The notes under the pieces: generated by a model | The model's database searches: none | What the model saw: only the letters and a program-made list of their open reading frames with translations | What the model was told of the DNA's origin: nothing | Position numbers and translations under genes: made by a program | Source: Numida meleagris | Taxonomy: Eukaryota; Chordata; Aves; Galliformes; Numididae | NCBI RefSeq assembly: GCF_002078875.1 | Contig: NC_034409.1 | Location: forward strand, 66,184,235 to 66,248,234 | Direction: 5' to 3' | Length of the DNA stretch: 64,000 nucleotides | In this document: in pieces, positions 1 to 10,253 of the stretch | Layout of the letters: each line of letters begins with the position of its first letter | Position numbering within the stretch: the stretch's first letter is position 1

Positions 1-1555
1 AACATGAAGACTGGTTGTACTTACAAAAACATTTCTGTCAGGCCTTAATTCCCATGACTGGCCTCACCTGGGACACCCTATGCACACGAGCTGTACTGAC
101 ACTGCCTTGGCTTTGGTGTCTACCCATTGCTAGAAAACAGAAGAGGGAGGGATAAATACACATACAAAAATAATGCTATGGAAAAGAATAAATTTTCTTT
201 CCTTAAAAAAATCATTCCCAAAGCTAAATTACAAGCCAGACAATTTGCTGAGGTGGTGCAGTGCTTGACCTAGCTGGAGACAGCCTTCCCCACAGCCGTC
301 ATGCTCTGTCCAGGAGCAGTGCAGCTGACAAACAGAAGCTGGTGGCTGTCAACAGAGCAATGTCAGAACCCCTGATACTGTAAATTGACCCTACAGAACT
401 AATCCAGCCTTACATAGACAGGCACAATTAATGTGAGGTGACACAACTGTGAGCTGATAATGAAGTAACAGCACTGCCAGCGTGCTTCCCGGTGCAATGA
501 TAAATGATGCCATTTCTATTTCAGTAGGTTTGAGGTAGAAGAAAGTTTTAACCACACATGGTACGAGAGAGGAAAAGTATTATATCTAACAGTAACAAAA
601 AATATTAAGTTACAGCTATATTGCAAATTACCCATACATACATTTGGGCCTGTATTCTTGTGCTATACTATTTCATTGTGCATACACGGTCCATACCTCT
701 ATGCTCTTTTCCTTGTATGGACCCTGTATGGGCCCACAAGTGATTCTCAGTACCTAGGTATATATGCACACCAAATATTATTTTGCCCTCAACATGGCTG
801 TTTCACAAAGTGGTTACAAGTTGGCTGGGCACTACAAGACTTGGATAGTCCTTCAACAGTGTTCAGGGAGTTTCCCATATGTGGGTCTTCTGAGTCTCCA
901 GTACACGTTTATCTGTCCTCTACTACCCAAGCATTTAGTAGTTTAACCAACAGATTGTTCCAGACTACCAAAAAAGACTCTAGACCTGCAGCTCATGCCT
1001 ACTCTGCCAAGTCAAGGGTGTTTCTGGTGTGCAGTTGGCTGGGCAGCCAAATGCATGAATTACTGGTGACAGTAAGAGGTAGGTTTTAGGCCTCACAAAC
1101 GAAAAGAAAATTACAGTTCTAGCAGGGCTTATGCCCTGATAAAGAGGTACAATTTCCTCCTGATGAAAGGGTCCATGTCAGTGTTGACTAGACCAAGCAC
1201 CAGTGAGGGTGACTATGTATGTATGGGCAGACAGAGGTTCACATGCCTCTTGTAGTTCTTCTTGATCTAAGAACTAAGCCATGACAGAAATTTAATAATT
1301 TCAGCTTTTACCATCAGCTACAGGGGACGAATAAGTAACCCTTGCATTATTCAATGACAAGTACAAGAAAAGGTAATAAGGAGAAAAGATGATGAACAAT
1401 ACAGCAGAAAGCCTCATATTTTCTCATTATACAGGTTACAAGTTTCAAGAATGCTTGATAGAGGATAAGGCTGCCTTTAGCAGTCAGTAAGTCCAGTTAT
1501 AGTGTTCATATGTTCTTCCTCTTATGTTTAGAAATTCTAGTTTGCTTAGGCATTC
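1..1555. other. intergenic, no gene recognised
   Basis: AT-rich non-coding sequence at the left edge. The longest open stretch, at 658-1089 on the plus strand (143 codons), has no recognisable domain, no supporting splice or promoter signal and a composition like its surroundings, so I do not call it. No repeat family is evident by eye. Confidence 0.5.
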
Positions 1556-1995
1556 CATAGAATCATAGAATCATGGAATCGTTTCAGTTGGAAGGAATCC
1601 TTAAAGGCCATCCAGTCCAACCCCTCTGCAATGAACAGGGACACCTACAGCTTGATTGGCTTGCTCAGAGCCCCATCCAGCCTGACCTTGAATGTCTCCA
1701 TTGACGGAGCATTCACCACTTCTCTGGGCAACCTGCTCCTGTGCCTCGGCACCATTATTGCAAGGAACTTTTTCCTTATTTCCAACCTAAATCTCCTCTC
1801 TTTTGTTTTGAAACCATTTCCTTTTGTCTTATCCTATCAGATCCTGCTAAAGAATCTGTGCCCTTCTTTCTTAAAGCCCCCCTTTAGAGACAGAATGGCT
1901 GCTATCAGTCTCCCCAGAGCATTCTATTCTTCAGCTCTCTCAGGTTGTCCTCGCAGGAGAGGTGTTCCATGCTTGGACCATTTCCTGTTGTCCAG
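1556..1995 (-). repeat. CR1 LINE 3' end, minus orientation
   Basis: The plus strand opens with repeated CATAGAAT units followed by TTGGAAGGAATCC and CCATCCAGTCCAACC, which is the reverse complement of an avian CR1 3' end. The copy continues through the conserved stretch that on the minus strand encodes the C-terminal tail of the CR1 reverse transcriptase. It is 5' truncated and no longer open. Confidence 0.9.
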
Positions 1996-2099
1996 TCAGT
2001 TCTAAAGAAATGGGAAGCTGCCAAGTTTTCATTTTTAAAAGCTAGCATTTACACAAGGCCATGAAACAATGACCCAGTCACCCATAGGGTGTTATATTA

Positions 2100-2640
2100 A
2101 TATTTTATTTGGCAAATACATCAATCCTTACCCCAGAACAAATCACATCATTAATGAAGTAAAATATTCCCCGTGCAGATCAGCAGCTCCTTCACACCAG
2201 GAGCTTAAAAATAAGTACATTGTCTACTTTAAGAAAAAAAAAATGTCTTGCAAAATAGTACAAAAGCTTTCACGGTGTTTCATACTCCAAATTAGCAAGT
2301 TAACAAACAAACAAGACATTAAAAGAGATTTATCTGGCATGCATATGAGTACACAGTGCACTACTAACTTCCCATTTCTCTCTGGACTCAAGGGTGTTAT
2401 TGCTAATGGAAGCATTCTGTCTGGAAATTAACTAAAGACACCATCAGGATCACAGGTCCTCTCAGCCATGTCAAGACTCGTGAAAACATGGGACTCGTGC
2501 TCCTGTTCTCCCACTTCATGCCCCTCACTGCAGTGTCAACACTTTGCTATCACTGTAATTTCCACTTTTCTTTGTCCTCCAGGCACTCGATGGTGTAGTA
2601 CAGATGATCAATGCACCTCTGACTTACTGGATGGGTCTAG
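2100..2640 (-). other. possible minus-strand terminal exon with 3'UTR (unidentified)
   Basis: Read on the minus strand, a long pyrimidine tract ends in TTGCCTCAG near 2650, a good acceptor. One frame after it is open for about 12 codons and stops at TGA (about 2609-2611). The next 500 bases have no repeat and end at an AATAAA (plus-strand TTTATT at 2104-2109). This layout would fit the last exon of a gene whose other exons I could not find. The coding tail is too short to identify, and chance is a fair explanation. Confidence 0.2.
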
Positions 2641-3649
2641 TTGGGCTCTGAGGCAAGGAGAGAGTGAAAGAAACAGCAAAGTAGCTGGAGCTACATAATC
2701 TACTGCAGAGGAGTGTCTCTGCCACATGAGTTAGTGAGCAGCTATACATTTATTATATTACCACTTGACTGGCATCTGTCTCCAGCATGCAGTTTGCCAG
2801 AAGAATCACACCCACTGGGTTTGTTTTGCACCTTCCATACACTATGAAGAACACAGCAAGATATAATCATACAGGTGCCATATGCAGTGCGTGCATTTGA
2901 GCAGCTGTGCACATTTCACCAGTTATTGCTTTCCAGTAACTGCAGTTACAGCAATTGCTGTGAATGGGTCTGGTCCTGGACATATTACTGTACTATTCAT
3001 GAATAAATACTCTTTAGAGACCCACATCTTTTCTGCTGTCATCTTAAAAGGAAGAACATGAAGGTTGACAGTCAACCATATCCATATAAAACTCTCAGAA
3101 ATCCCTTGTAATAACGTGTATTCATACCCACAGAAATGAAACCAGAACCGAATCAACAGTTTTTCACTTATAAGTTTCTGAATGTGTTTGCTAATTCTTG
3201 TACTTTCAACTAATAAAATTATTTTGACAACATGAAACGTGCACTTAGCTGGTACATACATTTATTTTCAAGCCCAATGTGTCAAAATTGCAACACTTGG
3301 CACAAAGGCACTTTCTGGGTGAAAATCATAGCAGTAATCACTAAAAAATAAAGAAAACATATTAAACTTGAATATCTTGAAGCAGAGAGGTGGAAAATAA
3401 TTTGTTTTGGGACCCCACCCTAGATGTTTGCCATGGAGGCTGAGCTGTGGCAACAGTTTTGCAATGTGTACCAGCAGGAAGTGGCTCTGAAGGCTTTGGC
3501 TCCGGTCAGGATAGAAATCAATGAAAAGCTGCCTGATAAATGCATTTGCAGCAGTATCACGACACAACAGGCAGTGGCCACCACGAGCTGAGAAAACAGA
3601 GCTTTCTTAACACAGAAAACTTGGATCGGGGCAATTCCAGATATGTATA

Positions 3650-3776
3650 GAGACTAAGAGAAGAGCTCATTGAGAGCAGCCCTGCGGAGAAGGACTTGGG
3701 GGTTCTGGTGGAGGAAAAGCTGGACACGAACCAGCAGTGTGCGCTTGCAGCCCAGAAGGCCAGCATCTGTGGTGAG
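3650..3776 (+). repeat. CR1 LINE internal fragment
   Basis: A short plus-strand piece of the CR1 reverse-transcriptase tail. It matches the region around the conserved words for a dated label (GAGAAGGACTTGGGGGTTCT) and for CAGCAGTGTGCGCTTGCAG. Both ends are truncated and the 3' CR1 terminus is missing. Confidence 0.85.
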
Positions 3777-5299
3777 CCCTCACCGAAGACCCACCTAATA
3801 CTGCATGGCTTTGGGATTCCACTGTCTGGAGAGACATAAGATTTTCTATTTTATCCTTTCTTTCCTTACAGTGTTAGCTCCAGTAAATGGCATTTCAAGT
3901 CATACAGAGACTGAGTGCCTTTGCTACTGGAATTATAACGAACCAGCACCTCCTGGTGCTAAAATGTTCAGGTGTTTTCCCAGAAGCAAATCTGTAGTTT
4001 TAAAAATCATTCAGATTTACCACAGTAATATTATATCTTCTGTCTTTCATGTGAAGCAAGTACTAACTGACAAAAAAATTGTCTTGCAATCTTTAATGTC
4101 ACCAAGCCTATAAAATGTTTTGTGCTCTCTTATGGCTTTATTATTTCTCTGATTCCCTACCAAATGCCACTCAAATAATGTGTGATTTTCAGGTCATCTT
4201 TATCATTCTGTCAGTAGATTGAGCACTTCTTGCCTCCCCCTTTGCTCTCGCTCTCTGACCAACCTTTCCATCTGTTTAAGGAACTGAAGACAGTGAAAGA
4301 AAAATAATTCCTTATAGTATTTAGTGCTATCAAGATTTTACTGTCATGATCCGTCCCTTAATTCATTATTCGTGACTGGTACATTAGTCATATTCCCTGA
4401 CAAAACCTGCCATCTCGGCCTAAATCAAGAAAGGCCTACACACCTGAGGTGCCCAAACACACTTGTAGAAAAGGGCAGATAATGGAAATATGAAGTGCAT
4501 CCCCACTGGCAGGCAGCACAATCTGCTTTTCACAATTAGAGCCATGATAGATGGCCTTGCACTGTTCCAAAGCGTGGTGGCAATTTAGCAGAGGACACAG
4601 GGTAAGAGTGACCCAGTCAACGTATAACTGCACATCATTTTATAGAAAATAGAGATATAGAAAAAGCATTTTGCTTTACAGACAAATGGATTTCTTCCAG
4701 GTTTTTTTTTTTTTTTACAGACTTCTCCAGGTTAATAACTTATCCATCTGTGCACTGGAGTGAGGATTTGGCTATTGTGGTTTGGGGGGATTATGAAAGT
4801 CACGTTTATATTTAGATTGTGCATGTTAGATAAGCAAAGCCAAGCACAGAATGTTTCATTGGTGGCAGCCAACAGATGCGTCAGTTTGTACAGCAGTCTC
4901 CACATTATATTTTGGAAGTTTCTGGACCATCTGAGAACAAGGTTCAGGATCATCAATGGAACACCTGGGAATCCTCTGAGAAATCTGAGACTTCCTGCTG
5001 CTGTCAGGTAAGGACAAGGTATGGGGAACCACAAGCATCTAGACCAGAGAAAACTAGTAGCTTCTGAAGAGCATGATCAGCTGTCCTAGATCTAGGATGC
5101 TTGAAGCCTTTACTGAAGCCAATTAGAGAGGATTAAGAACCCTTTCGTTGGTGCTCTGAGGAGGCCTGTATAAGAGCCGGGAGTCAAGTACGTATTATAA
5201 AAGCAGCAGTTTGTGTAGGAGGGGGACTCAGTTGAATTTGGAACGCTGTAGCAGTTTTGGATATGGTGGGGATACTTCAGAGCTGTTTCTTCCAGAAGC

Positions 5300-5710
5300 A
5301 CCTATTCCTTTAGTGTGGGGGTTTCAATGCAGACCAAGCTTCAGATGGTGGGTGCAGCACTTCAAGTTTGAGACTGCAGGGATTGCTTGAGGCCTGTCTT
5401 AATGCCATGAGGGATGGCCCTCTGTCCTGCAGGAGGTCTCTTGTGTTGGAGGAGCTGTACTATCAAGTGGAAGATTTACAAGCAGATTTAAAGGCTGTGC
5501 AGAATCAAAGATGAAAAGGAGATGGACAGGTTCTTCTCTGAGACACAACAGCTTGAAGAGTCCAGACCCTAACTGCAGTAGAGAAGCCTGCAGTACCCAT
5601 CCCCATTATTAAAGTAAGCACAACCTCTGGAGAAGGGGAAAGAAAGAAGCTGGTGGAGCTTCCTCTGGAACCCAGAGGAAAGCTCCTGTCCCACCTAAGT
5701 TGCTTGCATC
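5300..5710 (+). repeat. probable CR1 ORF1-region remnant
   Basis: Around 5438-5560 the plus strand translates, with breaks, into a coiled-coil-like run of the type LEELYYQVEDLQ, then FFSETQQLEES after a frameshift or stop. This resembles the coiled segment of the CR1 first open reading frame. It lies just upstream of reverse-transcriptase sequence in the same orientation, so the two probably belong to one decayed, internally deleted CR1. The left edge is uncertain. Confidence 0.45.
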
Positions 5711-5929
5711 TATAAAGTAGATAAAGTAGCAGTCCTCAAGGCTGAAGAGGAGTCATATGTGTCTACAAGCAAAGATCTTGGCCATTTAACTAAATCATGC
5801 AAAACCTGCAAGAAAGAAAGAGCAGGTTACTGCAGTGGCTGTGCACAGGCACCTCCATCTGTTGACCTGACCTATCAACTAGAGAAGTCTGTGCTGTCTG
5901 TTAGGGTGCCAGATCTGGGATATGGTGGA

Positions 5930-6865
5930 GGGACTGCCAAAGCTTGTCTGACTACTGCCCCCTGCTTTTATTCCGTATTCAACATCTTTGTACATGATCT
6001 GGATGATGGGGCAGAGTGTACTCTGAGCAAGTTTTCTGATGACATGAAACTGGGAGGAGTGGCTGATACATCAGAAGATTGTGGTGCCATCCAGAGGCAT
6101 GTTAACAGGCTCGAGAAATAGGCTAACAGGAACTTCATGAAGGCCAACAAGTACAGTGTCCTGCACCTGCGGAGGAACAACTCCAGGTACCAGGAAATGC
6201 TGGAGGCAACCCAGCTGGAAAGAAGCTTTGCAGAAAAGGGGCTGGGGGTCCTAAGTGGACACCAAGTTGAACGTGAGCCAGCAGCATGCCTTTGCCACAA
6301 AGAAGACCAATGGTATTTGGGGCTACATCAGGCAAAGTATTGCCAGCAGACTGAGGGAAATGACTCTTCCCCTCCAGCATTGGTGAGACCGTATCTAGAG
6401 TCCTTTGTCCATTTTTGGGCTCCCCAGTACAGGAGAGACATGAACACTCTGAGAAGAGTCCAGCAAAGGACAATGAAGGTGACTGAGGGAATGGAGCATC
6501 TTATCCATGAAGGAAGCCTGAGAGATCTGGGATTTCAGTCAAGTGAAGAGATGGCTCAGGGGAGATATCATGGATGTGTTTAAATACCTGAAGGGAGAGC
6601 ACAAACTGGATCAAAGAAGGTTAGCTCTGAACACCAGAAAACACTTCTGTGCTATGCGGGTGATGGAGCAGTGGCACAGGTTGCTCTGAGGGGCTGTGGA
6701 GTCACCTCCTTCAATATCTTTAGAAGCTGTCTGGACACGGTTCTGAGCAACCTGTTCTGGGTGACTCTTCTTGAGGAGGGGTTTGAATCAGATGGACCCA
6801 GAGGTCCCTTCCAGCAGCAGCCATTCTGTATGAAGGCTTATGCAGTGACATGGGCACATGATGGG
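5930..6865 (+). repeat. CR1 LINE, reverse-transcriptase 3' part
   Basis: Decayed CR1 in plus orientation. Translation gives the end of the reverse-transcriptase domain, with FNIFVHDLDDG and a FSDDMKLGG version of the catalytic FADDTKL motif, and then the conserved thumb and tail region (RYQEMLEATQLERS, MKVTEGMEHL). An in-frame TAG after RLEK and later frameshifts break it. It ends near GAGGTCCCTTCCAGCAG without a clean terminal repeat. The ORFs here belong to the element and are not host genes. Confidence 0.9.
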
Positions 6866-6869
6866 TGCA

Positions 6870-8112
6870 CAGTGACTCCTCAAAATATTAGGAATCCTCA
6901 TTTAATAAATAATAAAACCTGCTTAATGGCAGTCACCTACTTGCATGGTCTCATATCCTTTGCTACTCTTCTTACACATATGCACTAAGAAGCTTGGCAA
7001 GAAGTCTCATGAATGCATTTGCAATAGGTTACTGATACTAAAGCCAAATTCACTGTATTCCCTATATAAATTAAATACTAACACGTCTCAAAAAGTTTTT
7101 GCACATCTGCATTTATCATCCATTTGCTGTCAATTAGGAACTAAGGAGGTACAGCAAAATTATAAACTAATATTTTCAGTCTTAATTTGCCTCATTGTCT
7201 GAAATGGCATTTTACATTTTTTTATGAATGGAAGCAATAACTTTTCTTAGTTTGCTCAAGAAAATGCTCTAAGTAAAATGAGTTCTCTTGTCATTTATCA
7301 TAAACTGGAAATGAAATCTTTGGAAGGTATTCTTTTATTTGGTGACGCAAGTCTGTCCAATTCTTTTGCACTCTTTGGGTCAGGTCATTTACTCAAGTAA
7401 TTTATAGCGGAATGGGATGTATTCAGAGAACAAAATCTAGTTTTTGACCAAAATGGTCAGCAATTGTCTGGACTGTGAAATTACCTCCTGTGGTACGTAA
7501 AAGTGTCTTTTTTAAAAAGAAAAAATGAAAGTATTTGTAACTAACTGCCATCAGGAAGTCACTGTTTGGAGGACTGATTGATATCCTGATAGAAATAGAA
7601 TGTCTGGAAAGGCAGCAGCTTTGAAACAGTGTCACTTCTGTGATGTACACAATTAGTAGTCTCATCTTTTCTTCCAAGAGGGAAAAAAATAAGTATTAAA
7701 AAATGGTATTAAAATGAAAAATATATTTATATGCTGAAAAGTCCAAGGTAAACTGGACTGTGTAAGCTTGGATTCATTTTAAGTAGACCATATAGAATAA
7801 CTGGCATTGCTGGGTGGTTTACCTGTCAAAAAAAAATTATCAAAGAAAACCAGAATCAACTTCTCTTATCTCCAGAGATCAAACTGCAAATTTACCGCCA
7901 CCAGCCCCTTGAAGGCCCCCTCTAGCTGTCTCATTTCTCAGCAGCAATGAATGCCTGCAGAGGAAGCAGCATATACTGCAGCACTGCTACATGTTTGAAC
8001 AGAGGGTTGGTTGGCCTTCATCTGGGAGTCCTATATGAGGCTACAAGTGTCTCAAAAATGTTCAGTTGCTCTCTAACTGCTTGTTATGCTTTCTTTCCTA
8101 ACCCTTAGAAGT
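6870..8112. other. intergenic, nothing recognised
   Basis: AT-rich sequence without a CR1 signature, an RNA gene or a coding exon that I can support. Confidence 0.5.
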
Positions 8113-8275
8113 ACATAGAATCATAGAATCACAGAATATTCTGAGTTGGAAGGGGCCCATAAGGATCACTGAGTCCAACTCCGGGCTTCACAGAGGACCA
8201 CTCAAAAATCAGACCATATGTCTGAGAACATTGAGGTAATGTCCTACCTTTGAGATGTCACTGGAGGTAACCTAC
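8113..8275 (-). repeat. CR1 LINE 3' tail
   Basis: The plus strand begins CATAGAATCATAGAATCACAG, followed by GAGTTGGAAGGGGCCCATAA and GAGTCCAACTCC. This is the inverted 3' end of an avian CR1, about 160 bases, strongly 5' truncated. Confidence 0.9.
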
Positions 8276-8799
8276 AAGAGAAAGACTTCAGTAGAAGCCC
8301 CATAGTATAGATTCAGTTAATGAACATGACCTGCAGATTGATGATTGTTATTCACTCAAAGTCAATATTGTGCTTCTCTTAAGCCTATTTTAATAGCACA
8401 GTTCTTTCTAGCAGTTATAAGCTAATGAAGTAGTTCAGAAAGGAAGAAAAAAAAGCAGTTCAGAAAGGATTTAGAATGCCTTTTTAATTCCTTATTACAG
8501 AACCACGCCACTCTTCCTAAATTAATGACTTTATCCCACTCAACTTCCCTTTGACAGTTACCAACAATCAACCAAAAACTAAACAAATAATGTTATTTGA
8601 CTGATCTGAACAGTTATTCATTTACTGAAATGATAATGATAACTAAAGACAAGCTTCAGAACTAACAAAAGACTACAACCAACTCACAAACTAAAAATTG
8701 TTATTAAACATTCAAAATTTCTGAAAAATCAAAATAATCTCTTAAATATGTTAATTATTGACAATAACAGAGCTCACATTTTTAGTTATATAGTATAGC

Positions 8800-9650
8800 T
8801 TCATAGAATCTCAGACTTGTAGGGGTTGGATGGAACCTCTGGAGATCATCAAGTCCAACCCTGTGGTAAAGAAGATTCCTTACAGCACGTCACACAGGAA
8901 GGTGTCCGGATGGGTCCAGAGAAGGAGACTCCACATCCTCTCTGGACAGGCTGGTCCAACTGCTCTGTCACCCTCGCAGTAAAGAAGTACTTTCTTGTGT
9001 TTGCATGGAACTTCTGTGCTCCGGTTTCTGTCCGTTGCCCTTTGTTTTGTTGCTGCACACCACTGAAAAGAGCCTGGCCCCATCAACTTGACTCCCGCAC
9101 TGTAGGTATTCATAAACAGTGATGAGATCCCCCCCTGCAGCCTTCTCCAGGCTGAACAGTTCCATGTCTCTTAGCCTTTCCTGAGAAGGGAGATGCTCCA
9201 GGCCCTCATCATCTTTGTGGCCCTCCACTGGACTTTCTCCAGAAGTTTCCTGTTTTCTTGAACTGAGGAGCCCAGAATGGGACACATTACTCCAGAAGTG
9301 GCCTCACCAGGGCAGAGTACAGGAGGAAAATCATTTCCCTGGGCCTGCTGGCTGTGCTCCTTTAATGCACCCCGGGATACCATCGCCCTTCTTGGCCACA
9401 AGGGCACACTGCTGGCTCATGGCCAGCCTATTACTCACCAGGACACCCAGGTCCTTCTCTGCACAGCCCCTTTCCAGCAGGTCAGCCCTTACGTGTACTG
9501 ACGCATGAAGTTATTCCACCCTAGTTGAAGGACTCTGCACTTGCCTTTGTTGAACCACATCAGATTTCTCTCCACCCAGCTCTTCAGCCTGGCCAGGTCA
9601 ATCCTCATCCAGCTGTTCTCTAACAGCTTTAGTGTGTTCCTCTGAAGGTT
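8800..9650 (-). repeat. CR1 LINE, about 850-bp 3' part
   Basis: A long inverted CR1. It begins at TCATAGAATCTCAGACTTG and continues through the antisense of the reverse-transcriptase tail (GGCCCTCCACTGGACTTTCT, GGACACCCAGGTCCTTCTC). It ends around CCTGGCCAGGTCAATCC. Short open stretches on both strands inside it are element-derived and broken. Confidence 0.92.
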
Positions 9651-9904
9651 ACAAATAAGATGGCTCAGTGTCTTTATAAATTTTTTTTTTTTTTAAGAAA
9701 TCTAAGAATTTTTTTTGTCTTAGTTTTCCCTTTCTGCTTCTTCCCTTCTAAATGCACTTTGTACAGCAGTAAAATACATGATTATCTATATAATACTTTC
9801 AGGATTGTGTTCAAAACTCGGGGGGCGGGGGAGTAGGAGAGAAGCCTGCTGAAAACAAGGTTTCACATTTTCATCCTTCTGGTTTCTGGCTAAAGAACAA
9901 AGAA

Positions 9905-9955
9905 AGGCTTTATTTATTTTTTTATTTATTTATCTCTCTCTTTTTTTTTTTTCAG
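9905..9955. repeat. simple repeat, (TTTA)n and (CT)n with poly-T
   Basis: Low-complexity tract of TTTATTTATTT units followed by CTCTCTCT and a run of T, shortly upstream of the PYROXD1 CpG island. Confidence 0.8.
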
Positions 9956-10172
9956 TCTGTATCTTAATTACTTGCTATCTGCTCTTTACAGCCCCCTAAC
10001 AAAGTCCCCCAGACCCTGACCAGAAGAGGAAACCGAGGCCGAGCTGCGCCAGCCGAGGACATTTGGGTGCCACCGCGCACCGTAGGCGGAGCGCCACCGC
10101 CTTCTTCCGCGTCTCGATGAGGAAGAGGCAGCACCTTCCTCTCTCGCTAGAACGCTCGGAAGAGGCGAGAGA

Positions 10173-10253
10173 ATGGCGGCTGCGTCCGGCGTCGTGCGGA
10201 GCCGCTTTGTGGTGGTGGGAGGAGGCATCGCCGGAGTTACCTGCGCCGAGAAG
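10173..10253 (+). CDS. PYROXD1: PYROXD1 coding exon 1
   Basis: Residues 1-27, containing the first FAD-binding glycine motif GGGIAG. It ends in AAG before the donor GTACGG, phase 0. Confidence 0.95.

Noticed and set aside
658..1089. 143-codon plus-strand open frame near the left edge
   Set aside because: No motif, no homologue that I recognise, ordinary AT-rich context; consistent with chance.
2544..2635. Minus-strand frame reading IDHLYYTIECLEDKEKWKLQ and then a stop, as a coding exon
   Set aside because: An in-frame TAG lies just upstream inside the exon bounded by the good acceptor, so this frame cannot be the one used from that acceptor.
6137..6583. 148-codon plus-strand open frame
   Set aside because: Part of the CR1 copy at 5930-6865, which has breaks on both sides of it.
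1..9980. Search for IAPP or SLCO exons, neighbours of PYROXD1 in mammals
   Set aside because: No amylin core sequence and no transporter-like membrane exons were found in either strand of this region.
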